From: CAVPMW01 sp963706515
GTDB taxonomy: Bacteria; Chloroflexota; Anaerolineae; Anaerolineales; UBA4823
Direction of reading: 5' to 3'
Length of the DNA: 64,000 nt
NCBI GenBank assembly: GCA_963706515.1
Contig: CAVPMW010000008.1
Coordinates: 62,001 to 126,000, forward strand
The first letter of the stretch is position 1; each line of letters opens with the position of its first letter. Both the position numbers and the translations under genes were made by a program. Shown here piece after piece: positions 50,600 through 60,552 of this stretch. The notes below the pieces were generated by a model that did no database searches, had not been told where the DNA came from, and worked only from the letters and a program-made list of their open reading frames with translations.

Positions 50600-51802
50600 A
50601 TGTTCAATAAAAATGGAATTGCTGATTTGGTAATATTTGGGGGAGAACCAGCATTCATTGAACCGCTCCATGTTGGCCGTCCGAACATAGGGGATCGCGA
50701 ACGCTTTCTAGCCCGTGTCAATGATATGTTCGATAGGCGCTGGTTTACGAACAATGGACCTTATGTTCAAGAGTTCGAGGGTAGGATCGCCGATCTTCTT
50801 GGAGTAAAGCATTGTATTGCGATGTGCAATGCAACCATAGCGCTGGAAATTGCCGCACGCGCTCTTGAATTACAAGGTGAGGTAATTCTTCCTTCGTTTA
50901 CATTTATCGCTACGGCTCATGCCCTTCAATGGCAGAAAATCACTCCGGTATTTTGCGACATCGATCCTGAGACTCATAACATCGATCCCCGAAAAGTAGA
51001 GGCTTTGATCAATCCGCGCACTACAGGGATCCTCGGGGTTCATGTATGGGGCAGGCCCTGTAATATCGAGCAATTATCAGATATAGCGCGAAAGCACCAT
51101 CTAAAATTATTCTTTGATGCAGCCCACGCTTTTGGTTGCTCTTATCAGGGGAAAATGATCGGAAATTTTGGGGAAGGAGAGATTTTTAGTTTCCACGCGA
51201 CAAAATTCATTAACACTTTTGAAGGCGGGGCAGTCATTACAAACAATAATGACCTGGCAAAAAAAATTCGTTTGATGAAAAATTTTGGCTTCAAAGGATA
51301 TGATAATGTAGATTATATTGGCACGAATGGCAAGATGAGTGAAGTCTCGGCAGCCATGGGTTTGACCGGTCTGGAGTGTTTGGATGAGTTTATCTATAGG
51401 AATTATCAAAATTACACACGCTATAAGGAGGAATTACAGGGTATTCCAGGTCTGAAATTAATGACGTTCAGTGAACTAGATAAGAATAACTATCAATACA
51501 TAATTTTGGAAATCGATGAACAAATCACCGGAATCCATAGAGACACGGTCGTTCAAATCTTACATGCAGAGAACGTACTTGCCCGACGCTATTTTTATCC
51601 AGGCTGCCACCAGATGGAACCATATCGTTCATCCTATCCAAATGCTGACCAGTTACTACCCGAAACAGAGAAGCTCGTCCAACGGGTGATGTCCTTACCA
51701 ACGGGTACCGAAGTTGGAGAAGATCAAATTTCTGTGATTTGTCAAATTTTACGCCTGGTATTAGCAAATGGCTGCTTAATCAGCAAGAAATTTCAAGGAT
51801 GA
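50600..51802 (+). CDS. DegT/DnrJ/EryC1-family sugar aminotransferase
   Basis: A 400-residue PLP enzyme with a GGGGGT ribosome site. The family pattern is clear: an N-terminal CNATIALEIA phosphate-binding turn, D173 in LFFDAAHAFG against the cofactor, and the Schiff-base lysine K202 in SFHATKFINTFEGG. It should transfer an amino group from glutamate to a keto-deoxy-sugar nucleotide. The product would suit the PglD-like acyltransferase at 45559. Which sugar is made cannot be read. Codon use is AT-rich like the next genes. Confidence 0.9.
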   Translation: MFNKNGIADLVIFGGEPAFIEPLHVGRPNIGDRERFLARVNDMFDRRWFTNNGPYVQEFEGRIADLLGVKHCIAMCNATIALEIAARALELQGEVILPSFTFIATAHALQWQKITPVFCDIDPETHNIDPRKVEALINPRTTGILGVHVWGRPCNIEQLSDIARKHHLKLFFDAAHAFGCSYQGKMIGNFGEGEIFSFHATKFINTFEGGAVITNNNDLAKKIRLMKNFGFKGYDNVDYIGTNGKMSEVSAAMGLTGLECLDEFIYRNYQNYTRYKEELQGIPGLKLMTFSELDKNNYQYIILEIDEQITGIHRDTVVQILHAENVLARRYFYPGCHQMEPYRSSYPNADQLLPETEKLVQRVMSLPTGTEVGEDQISVICQILRLVLANGCLISKKFQG

Positions 51803-51808
51803 ACCAGA

Positions 51809-52924
51809 ATGATCGTTAGTGTCTTGATGTTGACATACAATCACGAACGTTATATCGAACAAGCTATAAATAGCGTCATGATGCAACAGACAGATTTTGA
51901 TTACGAATTAGTGATTGGCGAGGATTGTTCGACCGATAATACGCGAAAAATTATCCTAAACATTTATAAAAATTGCCCGGAAAAGATCAAGTTAGTTATT
52001 TCTGATCACAATGTCGGTGTCCATCAAAATCTTGCTCGTACCCTCGCCGCTTGTCAGGGTAAATATATTGCTTACCTCGATGGTGATGACTATTGGACCT
52101 CTCCGTACAAGTTACAAAAACAAGTTAATTTTTTAGAAAACCATCCAGAATGTAACATTTGTTTCCATAATGTCATTGTAATTAGTGAAGATGGTTTTAC
52201 AGAAATTAGGAAATATGTAAGGCCCGATCAAGCAGAATTTACTTCTATCGAGGATTTGATAAAGCGAGATTATCTCCCGAATTGTTCAGTATTATTCCGA
52301 AGGAGCTTGTTTTCTGAATTTCCAGCTTGGTGGTATAAAATTCCGCTGATGGATTGGCCGCTGCATATATTAAACGTGCAACAAGGCAAGATCGCATATA
52401 TTGATGATATTATGGCAGCTTACCGCAAACAATCTACTGGCATTTACACTCAACTTGAAGATATTCCCGAAATTCAGGCTGAGATCGTCACCCAAGAGAC
52501 CATGAATTATCATTTGAACTACAGGTATGATGCTATTGTAAGGCCAATGATCAATGAGCGTTGGACCAAGCTCGGAGTACAACTAGTAGAGCAGGGGTTT
52601 CAGAGGGGAAAGGATAGTGTGGATTTAGGGAATATGCTAAAGATTTTCGATGACTGGCCATTCGGCTTGACATTCTCAAATAAATGGAAAAAGCAAGTAT
52701 TAGCCCGAATTTATGAACGATTACTGTTCTTGAATTATTTAACGAAAGAGTATACTAAGGTTCGATACTGCTTGATCAAGCTGGCTCAATTTGATGCTTT
52801 TCGATTCCGCAACAGGGGAGTCTGGTCAATAGGTATAAAGGCATTTTTAGGTAGCCCGGCAGCAGATAGCTGGACTAAGTTTAAGCATAAGATCTGCTCA
52901 CCAACTCATACCCTACATCCCTAA
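51809..52924 (+). CDS. Family 2 glycosyltransferase
   Basis: A 371-residue GT2 enzyme: VLMLTYNHERYIEQAI start, VIGEDCSTDNT for nucleotide binding and the DxD-type metal site in YLDGDDYW. The C-terminal 200 residues are helical and variable, as expected for acceptor recognition. It starts 6 bp after the aminotransferase and is unusually AT-rich (19 G+C in the 60 bases at 52141-52200), which suggests a separate origin for this block. It extends the repeat unit on the lipid carrier. Confidence 0.88.
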   Translation: MIVSVLMLTYNHERYIEQAINSVMMQQTDFDYELVIGEDCSTDNTRKIILNIYKNCPEKIKLVISDHNVGVHQNLARTLAACQGKYIAYLDGDDYWTSPYKLQKQVNFLENHPECNICFHNVIVISEDGFTEIRKYVRPDQAEFTSIEDLIKRDYLPNCSVLFRRSLFSEFPAWWYKIPLMDWPLHILNVQQGKIAYIDDIMAAYRKQSTGIYTQLEDIPEIQAEIVTQETMNYHLNYRYDAIVRPMINERWTKLGVQLVEQGFQRGKDSVDLGNMLKIFDDWPFGLTFSNKWKKQVLARIYERLLFLNYLTKEYTKVRYCLIKLAQFDAFRFRNRGVWSIGIKAFLGSPAADSWTKFKHKICSPTHTLHP

Positions 52925-53029
52925 GCGATAACTTTTTGCCTGATAAAAATTGATAACCATAGTGCTAAAAAATATGGTCATGGGCTCTAGGCAAATTACA
53001 ATTGATAATGACTCAAGGTTCACCTGTAT

Positions 53030-54247
53030 ATGGGGACTGCGTTAACCGTATCGACTGACCAAAATCATCACCCTGATATAATTCCACCTGAATTGCCAGA
53101 AATTAGTGTATTGATGAGCGTTTATAACGCTGAAAAATATATTGGCCAAGCAGTGGAAAGTATATTAAATCAAACCTACTCAAATCTGGAATTCGTGATT
53201 GTAGAGGATGGTTCAACTGATCAGTCATTTAACATACTCCAAAGATACGCAGATCGAGATAGTCGCATTTTACTTATTCAGAACAGGGAGAATATCGGTG
53301 TTGTTCACGCGTTGAATTTAGGACTTGCTCGGGTAAGAGGGAATTATATTGCCCGACAAGACGCCGACGATTATTCTTTTCCAGAACGACTCAAGCAGCA
53401 GCTCGCTTACTTGGAATCGAATCCTGATTGTGGGGCTGTCGGAACATGTGGTTTATATATCGATCCTGATGGTAATTCGGGCGGGGTAATTAATAATCCG
53501 TCTTCGAACGAAGAAATCCAGCGTGTATTGCTCGATCATATGTGTTTCATTGGCCCGACGATAATGATCAGAAGAGATACCCTGGATGCAGCAGGTTACT
53601 ATTTTAGCGAAGGTCTGGATGCCAGTGAAGATTACGATTTATGTCTGCGACTTGCTGAAGTGGCAAATGTGGGTAATTTAGAAGGGATTTATTATGGGTA
53701 TCGTCAACATCCCGGATCTGCCAGTAGCCAGCGACGATACAAGCAGATGTTTAACAAAGCCCTCGCATTAGAACGCGCCGGAGACAGGCGATACGATAGT
53801 GATCCTCCCGCAGAATTTGTTTCTCTGGTCGCTCGGGATTACTTACGCGCAGCGGTTCTTGCATATCGAAATAATGAATATTCCTTTGCTCGGCAAAGCT
53901 TATCTAAAGCATGCGGATTAGACCCATCTGTCCTTAAGAATGCGAAGCAAATCAAGAGTGTGGTGCATAAGTACACGCCGACTGAATCAGTAAAAGATGC
54001 ATTAATTTATACAGAGTCGGTCTTTCGGGATCTTTTTCCCCCGACTATACCTATCAAACGGGTAAAGTCTAAGTTGATCTCACAATTGCATATGGGTGAG
54101 GTTTTTTCTAGTATGAACCGAGGCGACACAGGAGAATTAGAATATCATCTTTGGCGAGGCATACGGTACGACCCAACCTGGCTACTCAATCCTGGTGTTG
54201 TATCTGTTCTATTGAAAAGTATGTTTTTTCGCAACCGATTGAATTGA
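53030..54247 (+). CDS. Family 2 glycosyltransferase with C-terminal helical region
   Basis: A 405-residue GT2 enzyme: ISVLMSVYNAEKYIGQAV, FVIVEDGSTDQS and the DAD metal site in ARQDADDYSF. The second half is helical and TPR-like (ARDYLRAAVLAYRNNEYSF). A similar layout is seen in the enzyme at 56745, so the two may be related by duplication. Substrate unknown. It is separated from its neighbours by short AT-rich gaps with weak ribosome sites. Confidence 0.87.
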   Translation: MGTALTVSTDQNHHPDIIPPELPEISVLMSVYNAEKYIGQAVESILNQTYSNLEFVIVEDGSTDQSFNILQRYADRDSRILLIQNRENIGVVHALNLGLARVRGNYIARQDADDYSFPERLKQQLAYLESNPDCGAVGTCGLYIDPDGNSGGVINNPSSNEEIQRVLLDHMCFIGPTIMIRRDTLDAAGYYFSEGLDASEDYDLCLRLAEVANVGNLEGIYYGYRQHPGSASSQRRYKQMFNKALALERAGDRRYDSDPPAEFVSLVARDYLRAAVLAYRNNEYSFARQSLSKACGLDPSVLKNAKQIKSVVHKYTPTESVKDALIYTESVFRDLFPPTIPIKRVKSKLISQLHMGEVFSSMNRGDTGELEYHLWRGIRYDPTWLLNPGVVSVLLKSMFFRNRLN

Positions 54248-54314
54248 TGTTGATAACCAGCTGGGTGAATACATTCATATTTCCCCTTCATGATAAAAAC
54301 CCAACTAAGAATTA

Positions 54315-55007
54315 ATGAAGCTCTCCATCATTATCCCTTGTTTTAACGAAATGAAAACAATCCAGGAGATCATTCAGAAGGTATTGGATGTTCAACTGGA
54401 TTTCGAGCGTGAGGTAGTAATCGTCGATGACGGTTCTAAAGACGGCACAAGGGATTACCTCAGCGAATTAATTGGGCACCCCGACATCAAAGTGATATTC
54501 CACGAGCAGAATAGAGGTAAAGGAGCGGCTTTGCGTACCGGCTTTGAAAATGCCAGCGGGGATATCTTGATCGTGCAGGATGCTGATTTGGAATATGACC
54601 CCAATGAGTATCCCAAGCTGCTCCAACCCATCTTGGAATTCAAAGCAGATGTTGTCTACGGTTCACGTTTCACAGGAAGCGAATCCCGCCGGGTTTTATA
54701 TTTCTGGCACTCGGTAGGGAACCGCTTCCTTACCTTGCTCTCAGATTTTTTTACCAATTTGAATCTTACCGATATGGAGGTTTGTTACAAGGTTTTCAGA
54801 CGTTGTGTCTTGGATAGCATAAAACTTGAAGAGGATCGATTTGGCTTTGAGCCCGAATTTACTGCTAAGGTTGCTAAGAGTGGATTTGTAGTATACGAGG
54901 TAGGCATCTCCTACTACGGTCGTACCTACGAGGAAGGCAAAAAGATCAACTGGAAAGACGGTTTTCGCGCGATTTATGTCATCCTTAAGTATGGGTTATT
55001 TTCTTAA
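54315..55007 (+). CDS. Family 2 glycosyltransferase, polyprenyl-phosphate sugar synthase type
   Basis: A 230-residue compact GT2 of the dolichyl-phosphate-mannose/glucose synthase kind: LSIIIPCFNEMKTI, VVIVDDGSKDGT, VQDADLEYDP and VYGSRFTGSESRR. It has no membrane helices. Such enzymes make a polyprenyl-phosphate sugar that GT-C membrane transferases use outside the cell. The next gene encodes a GT-C-like membrane protein, which fits a donor/transferase pair. Confidence 0.88.
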   Translation: MKLSIIIPCFNEMKTIQEIIQKVLDVQLDFEREVVIVDDGSKDGTRDYLSELIGHPDIKVIFHEQNRGKGAALRTGFENASGDILIVQDADLEYDPNEYPKLLQPILEFKADVVYGSRFTGSESRRVLYFWHSVGNRFLTLLSDFFTNLNLTDMEVCYKVFRRCVLDSIKLEEDRFGFEPEFTAKVAKSGFVVYEVGISYYGRTYEEGKKINWKDGFRAIYVILKYGLFS

Positions 55008-55157
55008 GAAGTAGACCCTTGTAACATGGGTGTTACCTAAGTACAGTCACATAAATTCTGTTAGCCTGTCGATTGCGTTTCACTCTCGAAATCCTATTTG
55101 CGACCTGGCAATACAATTTTGATCGTACTTAGGGGGAATTAATTTCTTATTTATTCC

Positions 55158-56732
55158 ATGGTGAAATTAAACCTTAGCTCGATCTATCTAATCATTCTCA
55201 TCATCGCGGGCATAGGAATGGCGTTAGTTGCCAGCGCGACACGCTGGGGGGTAGGTACATCACCGGACTCGGCAGTATATATCGGCGCTGCACGCAACCT
55301 CGCTTCCGGGAAAGGATTTACTATCGCGGGAGCAAGCTCCCAGGATCAGGCGATCACACATTACCCACCTTTATATCCTGCTATCCTGGCATTAGGGGGT
55401 GTGGTTGGGGTGGATCCATTGATTGGTGCTCGTTGGATGGATATTATTCTCTTCGCCCTGATTCTATTACTGGCTGGATGGATACTCAATAAAATTATTC
55501 AAGAGGATAGATGGCTGGTGCTGGTGGGAGTCCTTCTTCTGCTTATTTCGACCCCTTTATTGACTGTTTCAACCATGGCCTGGTCAGAGCCGGTTTTTAT
55601 ACTTCTGTTCCTGGCTTCATTCCTTTTCCTCGCACGATTTATAGAAACACAACGACCGGCATATTTGTTCCCTGCAGCTGTATTGATGGCATTTGCGTTA
55701 CTGGATCGCTATGCAGGAATCACTCTCGTGGCAACAGCTTGTTTGGGGATTTTAGTATTAGAAAAAACTTCATGGAAAAGAAAAATCCTGGGTAGCCTCA
55801 CCTTAGGATTGATTGCAGTTCTCCCTTTGCTGGTCTGGTTGACCCGGAACCTGATTTCCACGGGCTCCGCAACCAACCGTGAATTTGTTCCCCATTTCAT
55901 AACTCTTGCCCGTATTTGGCAAGGTTTTTTAACCCTGGCTGATTGGCTGCTTATTCCCGGGTCATTAAATAATCGTATCGTTCTAAGCCTGCTATTAATC
56001 GTAACCGGGTCATTTATAATTTGTTTTATCCTTTGGCAGAGGATCGGATTTTCGCAGCAGCGCTTCAGTATTCGCTCTGAATATGAACGGATGCCGGTTA
56101 TTCTAAAGCTATTATTATTCTTTATTCCGATATACCTTATTTTCCTGGTGTTTTCAATATCATTTTTTGATGCCAATACTCCGTTAGACCAGAGAATCCT
56201 CTCCCCGGTCTTTATATCGCTTGTTATCAGCTCAATCTATCTGGCTGAGCGTGTCCTCAGAACAACTGGAAAGAAATGGGTGACTGTTGGGATCATTGTT
56301 ATTTCGGGTATATTCTGCCTGGGATATGCACGCCAGGCAGGTCAACTATTTCTGAACAGTTATCAAAATGGAATTGGCTATAGCAGCCGTGTCTGGCTCT
56401 ATTCTGAAACGATTTCCGAGGTTAAGAATTTACCGGAAGGGACTGTTATTTATTCGAATGCCCCTGAGGGCATTTACCTACGCTTGAACAGGCAGGCGAA
56501 ACGGATTCCAAGAAAAACAGATCTCTATACCGGTCTGCCTGATCCCGCTTTTCCGCAGAAGATGGAAGCAGTATTAGAAGACCTACAAATGAATCAAGGT
56601 GCTCTGGTATATTTTTCCGCATTTCCCCGGAGTGCGTATCCCAGCGAAGCAGAACTGGTCCAATCGCTTTCATTGCAGCCGCTCGAGCATACTTCGGATG
56701 GCACTATTTATATTTTAGGTTCGACAGAATAA
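55158..56732 (+). CDS. GT-C fold membrane glycosyltransferase (ArnT/PMT-like)
   Basis: A 524-residue protein with about ten membrane helices. The first extracytoplasmic loop has an acidic pattern (GTSPDSAVYIGAARNLASGKG) like the catalytic Asp region of GT39/GT83 enzymes. The C-terminal 110 residues form a soluble extracytoplasmic domain. It likely transfers a sugar from polyprenyl phosphate, made by the enzyme at 54315, to the polymer or a lipid. Length is typical. Donor and acceptor are inferred only from family and position. Confidence 0.8.
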   Translation: MVKLNLSSIYLIILIIAGIGMALVASATRWGVGTSPDSAVYIGAARNLASGKGFTIAGASSQDQAITHYPPLYPAILALGGVVGVDPLIGARWMDIILFALILLLAGWILNKIIQEDRWLVLVGVLLLLISTPLLTVSTMAWSEPVFILLFLASFLFLARFIETQRPAYLFPAAVLMAFALLDRYAGITLVATACLGILVLEKTSWKRKILGSLTLGLIAVLPLLVWLTRNLISTGSATNREFVPHFITLARIWQGFLTLADWLLIPGSLNNRIVLSLLLIVTGSFIICFILWQRIGFSQQRFSIRSEYERMPVILKLLLFFIPIYLIFLVFSISFFDANTPLDQRILSPVFISLVISSIYLAERVLRTTGKKWVTVGIIVISGIFCLGYARQAGQLFLNSYQNGIGYSSRVWLYSETISEVKNLPEGTVIYSNAPEGIYLRLNRQAKRIPRKTDLYTGLPDPAFPQKMEAVLEDLQMNQGALVYFSAFPRSAYPSEAELVQSLSLQPLEHTSDGTIYILGSTE

Positions 56733-56744
56733 ATTCCAAACAAG

Positions 56745-57890
56745 ATGCCTGCTGTAAGCGTCATCCTACCGGCATATAATCAAGCCACTTACCTGGGTCA
56801 AGCTGTTCAAAGCGTATTGAATCAGAGCTACATAGATTTTGAGCTCATCGTTATCGATGATGGCTCGACTGATCATACGAAACAAGTTGCGTGCAGCTTC
56901 AATGATCCTCGATTACGATATATCTATCAAGATAATCAGGGTTTATCAGCCGCTCGAAACACAGGTATTCGCGAATCAAAAGGTCCGTATCTAACCTATT
57001 TAGATTCGGACGACTTGTTCTTACCAGCCAAGCTTGCTCACCTTTGCCAGGTGCTGGATGAGCGCCCAGAAATTGGCTTTGTCGCCGGTCAGGCAGTACC
57101 CATCGATGAGCAGGGAAATCCAATAGGGAAAATCTTTAATAAACCCCTCCCTGAGGATAGACGGCAATTGTTGCTAGGCAATCCCTTGCATGTAGGAAGT
57201 GTGATGCTACGGCGCAGCTGGCAGGAGAAGGTTGGATTCTTCGATACCGGGTTGCGCTCCTACGAGGACTGGGATATGTGGCTGCGCCTGGTAAAAGCTG
57301 GCTGTCCGATGGACTGGATCGCAAGACCGGTTTCGCTCTACCGTTTCCACGGTGCACAGATGACACGCCAGGGCGCTCAGATGACAGAAGCTACCTTTGC
57401 TGTGCTCGATAAAATATTTTCCGATCCCAGCTTACCGAGCAGCTGGAGGCAATATCATGATCGTGCATACAGCAACGCCTATCTTCGCGCTGCAGCACAG
57501 GCGTACTCAGCCCAGGATTATGCAAATGCAAAAGCGTATCTGCTTGAGGCGGTAGCACTCAATCCGGACTTGCAGTCCGATGACGGGAGCCAGCTTGCCT
57601 CGCTCTTTTCTGCCTGGACTGACCTGCCAAAGACACGCGATGCATTGGTATATCTCGAAAATATCTACAATAATTTGCCTGAGCAGCTCCCTAATATGGC
57701 ACGCCGCCGGAGCAAGGATCTGGGTACTGCTGCCCGGCGGATTGTTTACCAGACGTATGAACATGGCGAGTCATCTGATACCCTGCGAGCGCTAGGACGA
57801 GCTTTGAAATACCAACCCGCCTGGATTACGGAGCATGGGACGTTATCAATACTTGCCCGTTCAATGCGAAATCTGCTCTTCCGGAACTAG
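56745..57890 (+). CDS. Family 2 glycosyltransferase with C-terminal helical region
   Basis: A 381-residue GT2 enzyme: VSVILPAYNQATYLGQAV, LIVIDDGSTDHT, DSDD metal site in YLDSDDLFL and SYEDWDMWLRL acceptor segment. The last 150 residues are TPR-like (AQDYANAKAYLLEAVALNPDL), similar to the enzymes at 53030 and 62807. The helical tail may hold partner proteins. It follows the GT-C gene by 12 bp and is followed 8 bp later by the sulfotransferase-like gene. Confidence 0.88.
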   Translation: MPAVSVILPAYNQATYLGQAVQSVLNQSYIDFELIVIDDGSTDHTKQVACSFNDPRLRYIYQDNQGLSAARNTGIRESKGPYLTYLDSDDLFLPAKLAHLCQVLDERPEIGFVAGQAVPIDEQGNPIGKIFNKPLPEDRRQLLLGNPLHVGSVMLRRSWQEKVGFFDTGLRSYEDWDMWLRLVKAGCPMDWIARPVSLYRFHGAQMTRQGAQMTEATFAVLDKIFSDPSLPSSWRQYHDRAYSNAYLRAAAQAYSAQDYANAKAYLLEAVALNPDLQSDDGSQLASLFSAWTDLPKTRDALVYLENIYNNLPEQLPNMARRRSKDLGTAARRIVYQTYEHGESSDTLRALGRALKYQPAWITEHGTLSILARSMRNLLFRN

Positions 57891-57898
57891 ACAATACC

Positions 57899-58639
57899 AT
57901 GCCTGTACAAAATAGAATTTTTTTCCGCACTCAAGTTACGCCTTATGTAATCCTTTTCATCGAGCGGGACGGCAGCACCTACCTGACCAGCTTGCTCATG
58001 TCACACCCAGACGTAGCGGCGGTTTACGAACGATTTGCCGTGATGCGCCAGAATGGCGCAAGCGCCCAGGATCAGATCCAGTGGGCAGACAATTTTTTCA
58101 CTCCATCTCTCATTAATCGCTATGCTGCGGTTGGTTTTAAAACCAAGCTTGTAGATGTAATAGATATAGACGGCTTCACTGCGCTTCTGAGACGCAAAAA
58201 TGTCCACATAATTCACATGCAGCGACATAACCGGGTGAAGGCAGTGGTATCGCGAGTAAACGCACGCCGCCTTTACGAAGCATCAGGGAAGTGGAACCTA
58301 TACAGTGAGACTGACCGCCTACCTCCAGCGGCGATCGACCTGGATGAATTCCGCCAATTTTTGAAAGAGCGAGAACAGGCTGATGCCGAACTGGAAGCGT
58401 ATGTACGAGAGTTAGGTCTCCCGGCGGTTAAAATCGTTTATGAGGATCTGCAAACTGATAAGACAGCCACCCTCGAGAAAGTATTCCACCTTTTGAAGTT
58501 ACGCAAGCTTCCATTGGAAGGGAAGACATTAAAAAATACCCAGGATGATCTGCGTAAAGCAGTACTGAATTATGATGAGCTGCGCGAATATTATAAAGGT
58601 ACAGGTTACGAGGCCATGTTCGATGAAGTACTCGCCTGA
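57899..58639 (+). CDS. Sulfotransferase-like protein
   Basis: A 246-residue protein with a P-loop-like region after strand 1 (ILFIERDGSTYLTSLL), matching the 5'-phosphosulfate binding loop of PAPS-dependent sulfotransferases of the Stf0/NodH kind. A second cofactor-type segment, IHMQRHNRVKAVVSRV, corresponds to the 3'-phosphate binding helix. The family adds sulfate to sugars, so the polymer may be sulfated. No PAPS-synthesis genes are in view. A role on a different acceptor cannot be excluded. Confidence 0.75.
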   Translation: MPVQNRIFFRTQVTPYVILFIERDGSTYLTSLLMSHPDVAAVYERFAVMRQNGASAQDQIQWADNFFTPSLINRYAAVGFKTKLVDVIDIDGFTALLRRKNVHIIHMQRHNRVKAVVSRVNARRLYEASGKWNLYSETDRLPPAAIDLDEFRQFLKEREQADAELEAYVRELGLPAVKIVYEDLQTDKTATLEKVFHLLKLRKLPLEGKTLKNTQDDLRKAVLNYDELREYYKGTGYEAMFDEVLA

Positions 58640-58672
58640 TTCCTGGATGCAATGGATTGATAGGAAACAACT

Positions 58673-60526
58673 ATGCCGGGACTGATCGGTTTCACTGCTG
58701 ACATCGATTCTGAGCAAGCTGGTCGACTACTCAATAGAATGGCCCAGGCTCTTGAGCCAGGCGACATATACCAGAAAAACCTGGAATATGGCCCCGGGTT
58801 CGGCCTAGGGCGGATTAGTTTGGGTATCGTAAATCCGCAACCTCAGCCAGTCTGGAGTGAGGATGGCTGCACCTGCCTGGTGTTGGAGGGCGAGCTCTAC
58901 AATTCCGATCCTTTGCGCCAGGATTTAATTCAACGAGGCTGTGTGCTCAATGGAGATGGGGATGCTGAGCTTGTCTTGAAAATGTTCGAGCAATATGGAG
59001 AAGGATTTCCCAATCAATTGAATGGCCAATTCATTGCGGCGATATGGAACCTTACCGAGCGGAAACTACTGGTGATTAATGACCGTTTGGGTCTTTACCC
59101 TCTGTATTACGCAAAGGCGAATGGTAGGTTTCTGTTCGGTTCCGGCGTGCGCGCCTTGTTAGCTGATCCAGAGCTTCCGCGGGATGTAAACCGGTTAGGT
59201 ATGGCTCAATTCTTAACTTTCGATCACTTACTCGGTGATAATACCCTGCTGTCGGCAGTCCAGTTGCTTCCCCAGGGCTCGATCCTCTCTATTCAAGAAG
59301 GCAAGTTACGAATACAACCGTATTCTAGTTTGTTCTATCCTGAACGCTACTCGCTCCATTCGGAGACCGAATACCAGGATGAGCTGCTGGAAACCTTCCG
59401 CCTGGCTGTCAAACGCCAGGCTGTGGACGATTTTCCTAAAGGGGTATTGTTAAGCGGCGGTCTGGACTTGCGAGCAACTCTGGCTGTCCTAAACGAGCTG
59501 CCCTCCTCGTGGCCTTTGTATTCATTTACCTGGGGGATACCTGGCTGTGATGATGCGCGCTACGCCAAAGAAATTGCTGCCCAGACTCGGTCAGAGCATC
59601 ACTTTTTCCCACTCCAGCCAGATTTTCTCATGCGTACAGCAGAGGAGAGCGTAAGGATTACAGATGGGCAGGGAAACATTGTCAATCTTCACGCTCTGGC
59701 GACCCTCGACGAGGAAATAGCCTATTCAAAAGTGATTTATAAGGGTTTTCTGGGAGATGCCATGTTTGGTTTTGCCCTGCGGCATCAGTTTTGGGCAGAT
59801 TATGATGCGGATACTTCCATACAGGCGCATTTTCAGGTTCATACCGACCAGGGGGTAATCAGCTTTCATCCAGAGGAACAAAAGAAGCTATTCACTCCGG
59901 ATTTTCAAAATCAAGTCGGGAATGGAGTGATGGAAAGTTACCGGGCTGGAATGCTTGCCTCCGGCTCACACCAGCTTGCCCAACAACGCTTATATTTCGA
60001 TTATACACAGCGTGTCCCAAGGATGACGCTCCATGGGGTAGAGGTGATGCGGAGTAAAGCTCACATTCGCTTACCCTACGCTGACAGCGATCTCGTCGAG
60101 TTTTCACGCCGTGTTCCTCCGGGACTTCTCTATAATCGCCGGTTGTTCCAGGATGCATTCGTACGCGCTTACCCCAAGATGTCTGCTATTCCGGTCAGCT
60201 GGACAGGCTACCCGATGCGGATGAACGCGCGGTCGGTGGGGATGCGGGCACGCCAGGTCATCCAATGGCATCTACACGCGCGAGGATTAAGTAAAGTACA
60301 AGAACTGAAGTGGCGACCTTACAAAGATTATCATAACTGGTTCCGGAAAGAGTTGAGAAGCTGGCTGGAGAGCGTTCTGCTCAGCAATCGTTTCCTCGAG
60401 CGCGGTTATTACAATCCGGATTATGTGCGTAGCTTGGTTTCCGCGGATATGGCCGGAGAAAATCAGACGGTGAGGCTGGGCGCGATGATGTCCATCGAGC
60501 TCTGGCACCGGTTATTCCTCGATTGA
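58673..60526 (+). CDS. Asparagine-synthase-like protein with altered catalytic residues
   Basis: A 617-residue protein with the two-domain layout of AsnB. The N-terminal glutamine-amidotransferase domain begins MPGLIGF, lacking the nucleophile Cys2 needed for glutamine hydrolysis. The synthetase domain shows an SGGLDLRA loop at 261-268 in place of SGGLDS-x, so the usual Ser of the pyrophosphate loop is changed. The C-terminal part looks normal in length. Divergent AsnB relatives are common in surface-glycan and antibiotic loci and may use ammonia or transfer another group. It starts 33 bp after the sulfotransferase-like gene with an AGGA site. Confidence 0.85.
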   Translation: MPGLIGFTADIDSEQAGRLLNRMAQALEPGDIYQKNLEYGPGFGLGRISLGIVNPQPQPVWSEDGCTCLVLEGELYNSDPLRQDLIQRGCVLNGDGDAELVLKMFEQYGEGFPNQLNGQFIAAIWNLTERKLLVINDRLGLYPLYYAKANGRFLFGSGVRALLADPELPRDVNRLGMAQFLTFDHLLGDNTLLSAVQLLPQGSILSIQEGKLRIQPYSSLFYPERYSLHSETEYQDELLETFRLAVKRQAVDDFPKGVLLSGGLDLRATLAVLNELPSSWPLYSFTWGIPGCDDARYAKEIAAQTRSEHHFFPLQPDFLMRTAEESVRITDGQGNIVNLHALATLDEEIAYSKVIYKGFLGDAMFGFALRHQFWADYDADTSIQAHFQVHTDQGVISFHPEEQKKLFTPDFQNQVGNGVMESYRAGMLASGSHQLAQQRLYFDYTQRVPRMTLHGVEVMRSKAHIRLPYADSDLVEFSRRVPPGLLYNRRLFQDAFVRAYPKMSAIPVSWTGYPMRMNARSVGMRARQVIQWHLHARGLSKVQELKWRPYKDYHNWFRKELRSWLESVLLSNRFLERGYYNPDYVRSLVSADMAGENQTVRLGAMMSIELWHRLFLD

Positions 60527-60552
60527 TTCAAGATAACGAGTCAGGGGATCGG

